64,000 bases of DNA from Thalassospiraceae bacterium LMO-SO8 (lineage in GTDB: Bacteria; Pseudomonadota; Alphaproteobacteria; Rhodospirillales; Casp-alpha2): assembly GCA_031655335.1 (NCBI GenBank), contig CP134226.1:2560001-2624000 (forward strand). Reading direction: 5' to 3'. The position numbers and the translations under genes are program-made. The notes under the pieces are model-generated. The model had not been told where the DNA came from. It saw only the letters and a list, made by a program, of their open reading frames with translations, and ran no database searches. This document shows positions 1 through 8,145 of this stretch, piece after piece (positions within the stretch are counted from its first letter, which is position 1; each line of letters opens with the position of its first letter).

Positions 1-646
1 CCTGGCGCGCCTGTTTCTTCAGGTTGTTCATCTGGGCGTCCAGGGTGACCAGGATGTCGTCCAGGCGCTCCATGTTGGCTTCGGCACCCTTGAGGCGCAG
101 TTCCGCCTCGTGGCGGCGGGAATGCAGGCCGGTGATGCCGGCGGCTTCTTCCAGCAGAAGTCGCCGTTGCGCCGGCTTGGCGTTAATCACGGTGCCGATG
201 CGGCCCTGGCTGACCAGGGCGGTCGAGCGCGCGCCGGTCGCCTGGTCGGCGAACAGCAGCTGCACGTCGCGGGCGCGGACCTCCTTGCCGTTGATGCGGT
301 AGTTCGACCCCTTTTCGCGTTCGATGCGGCGGGTGACCTCCAGTTCGTCCGTGTCGTTGAACTGGGCCGGGGCCTTGCGCTCGCTGTTGTCGAGGGTCAG
401 GGTGACCTCGGCGATGTTGCGCGACGGCCGGTCCTGCGTTCCGGAGAAGATGACGTCTTCCATCTCCGTGCCGCGCATCTGCTTGGCCGAGGTCTCGCCC
501 ATCACCCATTTCAAGGATTCGACCACGTTCGATTTGCCGCAGCCGTTCGGGCCGACCACGCCCGTCAGGCCCGGTTCGATGAACAGCTCCGTGGGGTCGA
601 CGAAGGATTTGAACCCCAGAACGCGGATTTTCTTGAAATTGAGCAA
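1..646 (-). CDS. smc: Chromosome segregation ATPase SMC (N-terminal part)
   Basis: Only the first 215 codons lie in the window; the gene runs off the left edge. The protein begins with the SMC N-terminal ATPase lobe: a conserved [10 protein letters not shown] start and a Walker A motif GPNGCGKS at residues 32-39, followed by the hinge-ward start of the coiled coil. SMC compacts and segregates chromosomes with ScpA and ScpB. The start chosen is TTG at 646, because no ATG gives a complete N-lobe and a purine-rich GGCGAGG sequence precedes it. It is the last visible gene of a dciA - DsbA-like - smc series, an order common in Alphaproteobacteria. Family assignment is firm; the start codon is less certain. 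Confidence 0.93.
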   Translation of the reverse strand, partial: MLNFKKIRVLGFKSFVDPTELFIEPGLTGVVGPNGCGKSNVVESLKWVMGETSAKQMRGTEMEDVIFSGTQDRPSRNIAEVTLTLDNSERKAPAQFNDTDELEVTRRIEREKGSNYRINGKEVRARDVQLLFADQATGARSTALVSQGRIGTVINAKPAQRRLLLEEAAGITGLHSRRHEAELRLKGAEANMERLDDILVTLDAQMNNLKKQARQ

Positions 647-682
647 GTCGCCTCGCCGATCCTGATTGCCTGTTTGCGCCGC

Positions 683-1300
683 TTATTTCTTCAGGGCACG
701 TTCGATGATGTCCTCGAATACCTTGAAGTCCTGCGCGCCCGAGACCTTTTCCCCGGCGACGATGAAGAACGGCGTGGAATCGACGCCGTGATCCTTGTTG
801 CCGGCTTCGGCGGTCTTCTGGATGCCTTGCAGAAGGTCTTCGTTGCGCAGGCAGGCATCGACCTGGGCCGGCGACATGCCGCCTTTCTTGGCCGTGGTCT
901 GAATGGCGGCAAGGCCATCCGGCGCCTGTGCCCAGATCGCCTGGTCGCGGAACAGGATGCTGATCATGGCGAAATAGCGCACGGGGCCGGCGCAGCTGGC
1001 GACCATATGCGCGGCCAGGGCGCGCTGGCCCAGGGGAAAGTCGCGGAAGATCAGTTTCACCTTGCCCGTGTCGATGTACTTTTCCTTGATCTGGGGCAGG
1101 GTCTTTTCATGGAACTCGCGGCAATGGGGGCAACTCAGCGAGGCATACTCGATCATCGTCACCGGCGCGTCGGCCTTGCCGAGCACCTTTTCCGCCAACA
1201 TGTCCTGAGCGCTCTGCGCCTGTGCCGAGCCCGCGAAGGGGCCGGAAAGGGCCAAAATCAGTGTCATTGCGAGCGCAAGACCTTGTGCTAATTGCAGCAA
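683..1300 (-). CDS. DsbA-family periplasmic thiol:disulfide oxidoreductase
   Basis: A 205-residue secreted thioredoxin-fold protein. A signal peptide covers about residues 1-28 and ends in an AQA-type cleavage site. The redox motif is CPHC at about residues 57-60, and a conserved TPFF segment near the C-terminus supplies the cis-proline. This fits the DsbA/DSBA-like family (Thioredoxin_4), which oxidises cysteines of exported proteins. The frame opens at a GTG at 1318, but a strong AGGAGG ribosome-binding site lies inside that extension and is 5 nt before TTG at 1300, so TTG is preferred. It sits between dciA and smc on the same strand. Its electron partner (DsbB) is not in the window. Confidence 0.88.
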   Translation of the reverse strand: MLQLAQGLALAMTLILALSGPFAGSAQAQSAQDMLAEKVLGKADAPVTMIEYASLSCPHCREFHEKTLPQIKEKYIDTGKVKLIFRDFPLGQRALAAHMVASCAGPVRYFAMISILFRDQAIWAQAPDGLAAIQTTAKKGGMSPAQVDACLRNEDLLQGIQKTAEAGNKDHGVDSTPFFIVAGEKVSGAQDFKVFEDIIERALKK

Positions 1301-1402
1301 ATTAACCTCCTGAAACACAAGATGTTGATGACTATAGAATCGGCCCCGAGACGGAGTCGACTCCTTTTGCTAAATCGTTGATATGGGCCGCCGATCCGCA
1401 AT

Positions 1403-1921
1403 TTATCCACCGTCCCCGCGGCGCCGCCGGACGGCCTGTCCCAGGCCTTCGAGGGCGCGGCGCAGGTCCGGGTCCGTCACGGCCTTCAGGTCGCGCTCCA
1501 GCGCCGCCCGTTCGGCCGGGCTCAGCGTTCGGGGCGGGGTCGGGGTGGTGTCCTCGCGCGGCGGCAGGGGGCGTTGGAAAATGTGGATGCCCCTGACGGC
1601 GCCATAGCCGAAATAGGTGTTCACCTTTTCCACGATCAGGGGCTCCAGGTGCTGGACTTCGGTCGCCACGGCGGAATTGCCGGCCTGCAGGTGCAGAAGC
1701 CCGCCCGTGCGCTGGCCGCGGGGAAAGATGATGCGGTCGGGCAGGGTATGGCGGGCCAGCAGTTCGCCGGCGATTTCCGGCCAATGGCGCAGGATGTCGC
1801 CCTGGGCGAAGCCGCGCTTGCCATAGGCGGCGGCGGTCACCTTGCCCAGCGCCTGGCCGACGGCACGCACCCCACCTTTGCGGCGGCGGGGCGGCTTGGT
1901 CGTTTCGTCGTCCTGGGCCAT
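1403..1921 (-). CDS. dciA: DUF721/DciA-family protein
   Basis: A 172-residue protein with a basic N-terminus (PPRRRKGG) followed by a DUF721 domain at about residues 20-120. That domain carries the WPEIAG segment and the AVATEVQHLEP segment typical of the family. DciA is the ancestral loader of the replicative helicase DnaB in bacteria that lack DnaC. The frame extends upstream to 2077, but the ATG at 1921 has an AAAGGAA ribosome-binding site and starts where family members start. The C-terminal third is proline- and arginine-rich and looks disordered. It is divergent from mutY and lies upstream of the DsbA-like gene and smc. Confidence 0.85.
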   Translation of the reverse strand: MAQDDETTKPPRRRKGGVRAVGQALGKVTAAAYGKRGFAQGDILRHWPEIAGELLARHTLPDRIIFPRGQRTGGLLHLQAGNSAVATEVQHLEPLIVEKVNTYFGYGAVRGIHIFQRPLPPREDTTPTPPRTLSPAERAALERDLKAVTDPDLRRALEGLGQAVRRRRGDGG

Positions 1922-2075
1922 GGTGTTCCTTTCGGGCCGTCGCCGCCCTTTTCCGCGTGCAGGCGGCGTGGCATTAACGGGGGATGCATTTAAGAGTGCC
2001 GACCCAGGGCCCCGCAAGGGCCTGCCGGCGGAAGCCGGGGGATAACACGGATATTGCCGGAATCGGGAGCCTGCC

Positions 2076-3131
2076 ATGAGTCTTGCGTCCGCCGATGATG
2101 CCCTGCCCGGGGCGTTGCTGGGCTGGTACGACCGCCACCGGCGGGTATTGCCGTGGCGCGCACCCGCGGGCCGGCGGGCGGACCCCTACCACGTCTGGCT
2201 GTCGGAAATCATGCTGCAACAGACCACCGTGGCGACCGTAAAAACCTATTTTGACGACTTTGTGGCGCGCTGGCCCCGGGTCGAGGACCTGGCGGCGGCG
2301 GATCTGGACGACGTCCTGCACGCCTGGCAGGGGCTGGGTTATTACGCCCGTGCGCGCAACCTGCACAAATGCGCGAAGGCCGTCGCCGGAGATCACGGCG
2401 GCCGGTTTCCCGATACGGAAGCAGGGCTTTTGGCCCTGCCCGGCGTCGGCCCCTATACGGCGGCGGCCATCGCCGCCATCGCCTTCGACGTGCCGGCGTC
2501 GCCCGTGGACGGCAATATCGAACGGGTCACCGCGCGTCTGCGGCGCATCACCGAACCGCTGCCGGGCGGCAAGAAGGCGATCCAGGCGGCGGCGCGGGAC
2601 CTGACCCCCAACCGGCGGCCCGGCGATTTCGCCCAGGCAATGATGGACCTGGGAGCCATGGTTTGCACGCCGCGGGCACCCAAATGCGATCTCTGCCCCT
2701 GGCGCGACCCGTGCGCCGCGCGGGCGGCGGGAGATGCGGAGGAGTTGCCAGCCCGTCCGCCGAAAAAAGCCAAGCCGACGCGCCACGGCGTGGTGTTCTG
2801 GATCAACGACGCGCAGGACCGGGTGCTGCTGCGCCGGCGGGCCGAACGGGGACTTCTGGGCGGCATGATGGAAGTGCCGTCGACGGACTGGCGGGAAGAT
2901 TCCTGGAATCTGGACGAGGCGTCGGGCCGCGCGCCCCTGCCGGCGGCGGCCTGGGCCGAGGCCGGTGAGGTCCGCCATACCTTCACCCATTTCCATCTGC
3001 GCCTTACGGTCGTGCACGGGACGGTGGCGGGCGGAGATATCGCCGACGGAATTTGGGTGCATCCCAGCGATTTCGGCGCCCAGGCCCTGCCGACCCTGAT
3101 GAAGAAGGTGGTGAAGGCGGCCCTCGGCTAG
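2076..3131 (+). CDS. mutY: A/G-specific adenine glycosylase MutY
   Basis: A 351-residue base-excision repair glycosylase that removes adenine paired with 8-oxoguanine. The catalytic glutamate is E44 in SEIMLQQT, the helix-hairpin-helix is LPGVGPYTA at 121-129, and the catalytic aspartate is D145 in VDGN. The iron-sulfur loop has Cys197, Cys204, Cys207 and Cys213 in the usual C-x6-C-x2-C-x5-C spacing. The last third is a NUDIX-like domain that reads 8-oxoguanine. Length is normal for the family. The gene diverges from dciA and its last 4 nt overlap the convergent GNAT gene. Confidence 0.96.
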   Translation: MSLASADDALPGALLGWYDRHRRVLPWRAPAGRRADPYHVWLSEIMLQQTTVATVKTYFDDFVARWPRVEDLAAADLDDVLHAWQGLGYYARARNLHKCAKAVAGDHGGRFPDTEAGLLALPGVGPYTAAAIAAIAFDVPASPVDGNIERVTARLRRITEPLPGGKKAIQAAARDLTPNRRPGDFAQAMMDLGAMVCTPRAPKCDLCPWRDPCAARAAGDAEELPARPPKKAKPTRHGVVFWINDAQDRVLLRRRAERGLLGGMMEVPSTDWREDSWNLDEASGRAPLPAAAWAEAGEVRHTFTHFHLRLTVVHGTVAGGDIADGIWVHPSDFGAQALPTLMKKVVKAALG

Positions 3132-3586
3132 TCCAATTCCAAGGTCAGGAAACAGCTGTGCGGGTCGGGGCCATAGCCGGGGATCGGCCCGGTCTCGGTG
3201 AAACCGGCGGTGCGGTAGAGCATCTGCGCCGCCTGGAAAGATGCCGTGGCGCCCGTCTCCAGACTAAGCCGGCGATATCCCCGGCGCTGTGCTTCGGCCA
3301 GGATGTGGGACAACATGGCGCGCCCGTACCCCTTGCCCCGGAACCGCGCCAGGGTATGCATGGATTTGATCTCGCCGTGGCGGGGGTCGAGTTCCTTGAG
3401 CGCCCCGCAGCCGACGATCTCATCCCCGTCCCAGACGGACCAGAAGGTGACCTCGGGCGCGGTCAGGCCGGACAGGTCCAGGGCATAAACGCTTTCAGCC
3501 GGCGTCTGGCTGAACATCTGGTCCAAGTGCGCGCGGATCACGCCGCGCGCGGCGTCGCCCCTCAGGTCGTCTTCGCGGATATCCAC
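3128..3586 (-). CDS. GNAT-family N-acetyltransferase
   Basis: A 152-residue acetyltransferase of the GNAT fold. The acetyl-CoA pyrophosphate-binding motif RGKGYG lies at residues 83-88, followed by a helix and the beta-bulge region typical of motif A. The substrate cannot be read from sequence; similar short proteins act on small amines or protein N-termini. It lies 19 nt downstream of apt on the same strand and is probably co-transcribed with it. It is convergent with mutY with a 4-nt overlap. Confidence 0.85.
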   Translation of the reverse strand: MDIREDDLRGDAARGVIRAHLDQMFSQTPAESVYALDLSGLTAPEVTFWSVWDGDEIVGCGALKELDPRHGEIKSMHTLARFRGKGYGRAMLSHILAEAQRRGYRRLSLETGATASFQAAQMLYRTAGFTETGPIPGYGPDPHSCFLTLELD

Positions 3587-3605
3587 TGGGCGGTCCGCCG
3601 CCGGG

Positions 3606-4121
3606 TCAGTCGTCGTAGGCCATCAGCGCGCTGAACGGCACGTCCAGCTTGTCACGGCCCTTCAGGAAGGTCAGTTCGATCAGGCAGGTCGCGCCCACGA
3701 CCTCGGCCCCCGCACCCCGCAACAGGTCGATCGACGCGGCCATGGTGCCGCCGGTCGCCAGCAGGTCGTCCATGACCACCACGCGCTGGCCCGGTTCGAT
3801 GGCGTCCTTTTGAATCTCGATGGTGTCGGTGCCGTATTCCAGGGCGTATTCGTGGGCGATGGTCTCGCCGGGCAGTTTGCCCTTCTTGCGCACCATGATG
3901 AAGCCGCAGCCCAGCCGGGAGGCCAGGGGGGCGGCCGTCAGGAACCCGCGCGATTCGATGCCGACGAGAAGGTCCGGCCGAAACCCGGAGACGATCTTGG
4001 CCAGGCGGCCCAAGGCCACCTGCCAGGCGTCGGGATGCCGCAGCAAGGTCGAAATATCGTAAAACAAAATACCGGGAATGGGAAAATCGGGAATGCCCCG
4101 GATGTGGTCTTTCAGGTTCAT
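3606..4121 (-). CDS. apt: Adenine phosphoribosyltransferase
   Basis: A 171-residue purine salvage enzyme that makes AMP from adenine and PRPP in the cytoplasm. The PRPP-binding loop [13 protein letters not shown] is at residues 114-126, and the N-terminal [14 protein letters not shown] segment is diagnostic for Apt. The ATG at 4121 is preceded by an AGGGGGG ribosome-binding site; the frame stays open far upstream, but that extension is antisense to the aminotransferase gene. It heads a short minus-strand operon with the GNAT gene and diverges from the aminotransferase. Confidence 0.96.
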   Translation of the reverse strand: MNLKDHIRGIPDFPIPGILFYDISTLLRHPDAWQVALGRLAKIVSGFRPDLLVGIESRGFLTAAPLASRLGCGFIMVRKKGKLPGETIAHEYALEYGTDTIEIQKDAIEPGQRVVVMDDLLATGGTMAASIDLLRGAGAEVVGATCLIELTFLKGRDKLDVPFSALMAYDD

Positions 4122-4235
4122 ATGCCCCCCTGGGGAAAAATCTATCTGTGTGAATGCCGGACGCATCCTATTGGATTGACGCGCGGCCATGCAATCGCGT
4201 CCTATGGCCGGGTGGGTTGCGCAGCGGACGATCCG

Positions 4236-5573
4236 ATGACCAACGTTTTTTATCGCGAACTCAAGTCCGACATGCCGGTCGCCGTGAAGGGCGACGGCAT
4301 CTACCTGATCGACGAGACCGGAAAACGCTATCTGGATGCCTCCGGCGGGGCCGCCGTATCCTGCCTGGGGCATAGCGACGCCGACGTCATCCAGGCGATC
4401 AAGGATCAGGTCGACAAGGTCGCCTTCGCCCATACGGGGTTCTTCACCACGCAGCCGGCGGAAGACCTGGCTGAATTTCTGGTCGGCGCGGCGCCGGACG
4501 GCATGTCGATGGTCTACTTCCTGTCCGGCGGGTCGGAAGCGGTGGAGGCGGCGCTCAAGATGGCGCGCCAGTATTTCCTGGAAACAGGCGCGCCGGAGCG
4601 CACGAAGTTCATCGCTCGGCGGCAGAGCTATCACGGCAACACCCTGGGGGCGCTGTCCGTCGGCGGCAACGTGTGGCGGCGGGAGCCCTATAAGGAAATG
4701 CTCATGCCGGCGTCGCACATCGCGCCCTGTTATCCCTACCGCGACATGCGGGACGGTGAGGGCGAAGAAGAATACGGACATCGCGTCGCCGACGAGCTTG
4801 AGGCCGAAATCCTGCGCCTGGGCCCGCGCAACGTGGCCGCCTTCATCGCCGAGACCGTGGGCGGGGCGACGGCGGGCGTGCTCGCCCCCGTGCCCGGATA
4901 CTTCAAGCGCATCCGTGAAATTTGCGACAGATACGGCGTGCTGATGATCCTGGACGAGGTGATGTGCGGCATGGGCCGCACGGGCACCTTGTTCGCCTGT
5001 GAGCAGGACGGCGTGGCGCCGGACATCATCTGTATCGCCAAGGGCCTGGGCGCGGGTTATCAGCCGATTGGTGCTACCCTGGTGTCTGGCGACGTCTACC
5101 GCGCGTTCAAGGACGGCTCTGGCGCGTTCCAGCACGGCCATACCTACATGGGCCATCCCGTGGCCTGCGCGGCGGCCCTGGCGGTTCAGCGCAAGGTGCG
5201 GGACGCCAACCTGCTGGACAGCGTGAAGGCCATGGGGGCGGTTCTGGTCGACCAACTGCACGACCGCCTGGGCAATCACCCGCACGTCGGCGACATCCGG
5301 GGGCGGGGGCTGTTCCAGGGGATCGAGCTGGTCGCCGACAGGGCGACCAAGGAAACCCTCGACCCGACCCTGAAGATTCACGCGCGGGTGAAGAAGGCGG
5401 CGTTCCAGCGCGGGCTGATCTGCTATCCCGCCGGCGGCACGGCGGACGGCGCGCGCGGCGACCATATTTTGCTGGCCCCGCCCTTCATCATCGACGTGAC
5501 CCAGGTCAAGGACCTGGTCGAACTGTTGGGCGAATCTATCGACGCAACGTTGAAGGAGGCGGGGATCATGTGA
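4236..5573 (+). CDS. Class III PLP-dependent aminotransferase
   Basis: A 445-residue fold-type I aminotransferase. The N-terminal [14 protein letters not shown] segment, the [13 protein letters not shown] segment and the DEV-x-CGMGRTG segment are typical of class III enzymes. The PLP-binding lysine is K269 in IAKGLGAGY. The family uses omega-amino acids, diamines or glutamate semialdehyde-type substrates; which one applies here cannot be told. The ATG at 4236 was chosen because homologous enzymes begin near this point. It stands 45 nt upstream of the first TAXI-type TRAP receptor, so the enzyme may act on the transported compound. Confidence 0.9.
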   Translation: MTNVFYRELKSDMPVAVKGDGIYLIDETGKRYLDASGGAAVSCLGHSDADVIQAIKDQVDKVAFAHTGFFTTQPAEDLAEFLVGAAPDGMSMVYFLSGGSEAVEAALKMARQYFLETGAPERTKFIARRQSYHGNTLGALSVGGNVWRREPYKEMLMPASHIAPCYPYRDMRDGEGEEEYGHRVADELEAEILRLGPRNVAAFIAETVGGATAGVLAPVPGYFKRIREICDRYGVLMILDEVMCGMGRTGTLFACEQDGVAPDIICIAKGLGAGYQPIGATLVSGDVYRAFKDGSGAFQHGHTYMGHPVACAAALAVQRKVRDANLLDSVKAMGAVLVDQLHDRLGNHPHVGDIRGRGLFQGIELVADRATKETLDPTLKIHARVKKAAFQRGLICYPAGGTADGARGDHILLAPPFIIDVTQVKDLVELLGESIDATLKEAGIM

Positions 5574-5618
5574 TCCGGGGGGAGGAACCGGATTAACATC
5601 AAAAGAGGCGATTGAAAT

Positions 5619-6623
5619 ATGGCCATTCAGGGCGGCCCGGGCGGAACCCGGTTCAAGGGGATGTTGGTGAACGGCATCGCCATGGCGGGTTGCGCCGTGT
5701 TCCTGACGTGGGGCGTTCCGGCTTCGGCGCAGGCGAAGACCCTGACCATCGGCACCGGCAGCAACAGCGGTGTCTATATTCAACTCGGCAAGGCGATCTG
5801 CGACATCGTGCGGCGGGAAATGCGCGGCACGCAATGCCGTGCCGTTACCAGCACGGGGTCCATCGACAACCTGATCGGCATCAAAAAGGGCACCTTCGAC
5901 CTCGGCATCGTCCAGTCGGACGTCCAATATCACGCGGTGAACGGAACCGGCACCTTCGCCAACATCGGGGCGGTCAAGGGCATCTATTCACTGTTTTCGG
6001 CGCATCCCGAATCCCTGGCCATCGTGACCAAGAAGGGCAGCGGGATCGAGGATCTGGACGACCTGTCCGGAAACCGCATCGATATCGGCAAGGTGAAGTC
6101 GGGCACCAATGCGACCATGCGCCTGCTGTTCGAGGCCATGGGCAAACCGCTTTCCAGCTTTCCCCTGATCGCGACCCTGGACGTTAAGGATCAGTACGGC
6201 GCGATCTGTGGGCATCAGGTGGACGCCACGGCGTTTCTCGCCGGCCACCCCAATGCCGGCATCAGGAAGTTGATCAAGCTGTGCGATATCGGTTTCGTGC
6301 GGGCCGACGGCGTGGCGGTGGACCGGCTTCTGGCGTCCAATCCTTATTATGTGCGGGCGCTGATTTCCAAGGATTCATACGACGGCATGCAAGAAGACGT
6401 GCCGACGGTGGGGCTGGTCGCGACGGTCATGGCCTCGGACAAGCTTGATTCCACGACGGCCTATTTCCTGACCAAGGCGGTGTTCGAAAACCTTTTCTTC
6501 ATCCATTCGAAACATCGCGCGTTCCTGCGGCTGCACCCCCTGGAAATGGCCCGCAAGGGCATGACCGCCCCCCGCCACCCGGGGGCCGAACAATATCTGC
6601 GCGAGGTCGGACGCCTGCCTTGA
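5619..6623 (+). CDS. TAXI-family TRAP transporter solute-binding protein (copy 1)
   Basis: A 334-residue periplasmic receptor. A positively charged N-terminus and a hydrophobic stretch ending near ASAQA form the signal peptide, and the mature protein opens with the TAXI hallmark [16 protein letters not shown]. Further family segments are [19 protein letters not shown] and the GHPNAG segment. TAXI proteins deliver substrates such as dicarboxylates or glutamate to fused TRAP permeases. It is one of three TAXI paralogues here and the most divergent of them. It is co-directional with the upstream aminotransferase. Confidence 0.9.
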   Translation: MAIQGGPGGTRFKGMLVNGIAMAGCAVFLTWGVPASAQAKTLTIGTGSNSGVYIQLGKAICDIVRREMRGTQCRAVTSTGSIDNLIGIKKGTFDLGIVQSDVQYHAVNGTGTFANIGAVKGIYSLFSAHPESLAIVTKKGSGIEDLDDLSGNRIDIGKVKSGTNATMRLLFEAMGKPLSSFPLIATLDVKDQYGAICGHQVDATAFLAGHPNAGIRKLIKLCDIGFVRADGVAVDRLLASNPYYVRALISKDSYDGMQEDVPTVGLVATVMASDKLDSTTAYFLTKAVFENLFFIHSKHRAFLRLHPLEMARKGMTAPRHPGAEQYLREVGRLP

Positions 6624-7063
6624 TGCCCCAGCCTTGATGTTGATGTCCGCGTCTTTCTGAGGAACAAGCCCGCACAGCATAAGACAAGGTTAATCTTCGC
6701 CGTTGGCCTTTCCCGGCGATGTGTTACACTTTGGCACAACGACATGGTTCAGGGAATCACATGGCATTGTCAGGGGGGAGTCTGAAGAGGACGCCTGCGG
6801 TGGGAATTTGCGCACCGGCACCGGCAAGGCCGCCCCGATCCCTGGTATACCAAGACAATCGCCAGCCTTGCAGGTCGCGTCGTTTCCCGTTCATTCATCG
6901 AAATTCGGTCCCGCGGGACGGCTTCGGGGCTGCAACCCCAGGATTCCGCATGACCGATACGCCGGGGTATTCCCGGCAACTCCCCCTGCCGGACGGCTCG
7001 GCGCATGCCGCGTCCCGGCGTTTAATCATTACCCAACCCGAAAAAATCCAAGGAGGAATGGAG
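6624..7063. other. 440-bp intergenic region upstream of the second TAXI gene
   Basis: No convincing gene is seen here. A sigma-70-like promoter may lie at 6703-6708 (TTGGCC) and 6725-6730 (TACACT) with a 16-bp spacer. Two short perfect palindromes follow: TGGTATACCA at 6843-6852 and GTCCCGCGGGAC at 6908-6919. The stretch ends in a strong AGGAGG at 7051-7056 that serves the next gene. An open frame runs through the region into the TAXI gene, but its sequence has no signal peptide or family match before position 7064, so it is treated as a long 5' leader. Confidence 0.6.
6843..6852. promoter_or_regulatory. GTATAC-centred palindrome, possible GntR-family operator
   Basis: TGGTATACCA is a perfect 10-bp palindrome about 210 bp upstream of the second TAXI gene and downstream of the putative promoter. 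GntR/FadR-type regulators often bind T-x-GTATAC-x-A sites. No GntR gene is in the window, so the assignment is only suggestive. Confidence 0.35.
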
Positions 7064-8041
7064 ATGTTCCTGAGAAAAACTCTGGCCGCGGCCGTCGCCG
7101 TCGCCGCGATGGCGGCGACCGTCGGCGGCGCCCATGCGGCGGATGAGAAATTCATCACCATCGGCACCGGCGGGCAGACCGGCGTGTACTTCGTCGTCGG
7201 CCAGTCGATCTGCAAGCTGGTCAACCGCAACACATCGAAGCACGGCATCAAGTGCACGGCGCCGTCGACCGGCGGCTCGATCGCCAACATCAACGCCATC
7301 AAGGCAGGCAACCAGGATATGGGCGTGGCCCAGTCCGATTGGCAGTATCACGCCTATCACGGCACGTCGAAGTTCAAGGACGACGGTGCCTTCAAGGACC
7401 TGCGGTCGGTGTTTTCGGTGCATGGTGAGCCGTTCACCGTGGTCGCCCGCAAGGATTCCGGCGCCACCAAGTTCGACGACCTGAAGGGCAAACGCGTCAA
7501 CGTCGGCAACCCCGGTTCCGGCCAGCGCGCGACCATGAGCGTCGTGCTCGAAGCGCTCGGCTGGGACGAGTCCGCGTTTTCCCTGGCTTCCGAGCTGAAG
7601 TCCTCGGAACAGGCGGCGGCGCTTGGCGACAACAAGGTCGACGCCATCGTGTTCACGGCCGGTCATCCGAACGGCTCGATCCAGGAAGCGACGACCACCA
7701 CCGACGCGCTGCTGATCCCCGTGGTCGGTCCGGCCATCGACAAGCTGGTCGCCGACAATCCCTACTACGCGCACGCCACGGTTCCGGGCGGCATGTACAA
7801 GGGCAACGCGAAGGACACCAAGACCTTCGGCGTGAAGGCGACCTTCGTGTCCTCGGCCAAGGTGCCGGATGACGTGGTCTATCAGGTCGTCAAGGCCGTG
7901 TTCGACAACTTCGGACGTTTCAAGAAGCTGCACCCGGCCTTCGAACACCTGAAGGAAACGGACATGATCTCCGCCGGCAACTCTGCCCCGCTGCATAACG
8001 GCGCGGCCAAGTACTACAAGGAAAAGGGCTGGTTGAAGTAA
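7064..8041 (+). CDS. TAXI-family TRAP transporter solute-binding protein (copy 2)
   Basis: A 325-residue periplasmic receptor with a clean signal peptide (FLRKTLAAAVAV... ending GGAHA, about residues 1-24). The mature part shows the TAXI motifs FITIGTGGQTGVYFVVG, STGGSIANINAIKAG and GVAQSDWQYHAYHG. Two ATGs are close together; the one at 7064 is 7 nt from AGGAGG and is preferred over 7058, which is too near. It sits directly before the fused TRAP permease, separated by a stable hairpin, and is probably the main receptor for that permease. Confidence 0.93.
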   Translation: MFLRKTLAAAVAVAAMAATVGGAHAADEKFITIGTGGQTGVYFVVGQSICKLVNRNTSKHGIKCTAPSTGGSIANINAIKAGNQDMGVAQSDWQYHAYHGTSKFKDDGAFKDLRSVFSVHGEPFTVVARKDSGATKFDDLKGKRVNVGNPGSGQRATMSVVLEALGWDESAFSLASELKSSEQAAALGDNKVDAIVFTAGHPNGSIQEATTTTDALLIPVVGPAIDKLVADNPYYAHATVPGGMYKGNAKDTKTFGVKATFVSSAKVPDDVVYQVVKAVFDNFGRFKKLHPAFEHLKETDMISAGNSAPLHNGAAKYYKEKGWLK

Positions 8042-8050
8042 TCAGCGACC

Positions 8051-8080
8051 GCTTCCCCGCCGGGTGACCGGCGGGGAAGC
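8051..8080 (+). other. Intercistronic hairpin between receptor and permease genes
   Basis: GCTTCCCCGCCGG and CCGGCGGGGAAGC form a perfect 13-bp stem around a GTGA tetraloop. No T-run follows, so it is not a classical terminator. Such hairpins 3' of binding-protein genes usually protect the upstream mRNA from 3' decay or partly attenuate read-through, which gives more receptor than permease. Confidence 0.75.
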
Positions 8081-8145
8081 CCTTCGCCCAACCGTCCGCG
8101 CGGCATCGCCTTTATTGGGGGCCTTAAGAAAAAAGCGAGAAGAGC

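Noticed and set aside
3606-5933. A 775-codon minus-strand frame that ends in apt
   Set aside because: Only the last 171 codons match a family; the upstream extension runs antisense through the aminotransferase gene. The Apt start was set at ATG 4121, where a strong ribosome-binding site lies.
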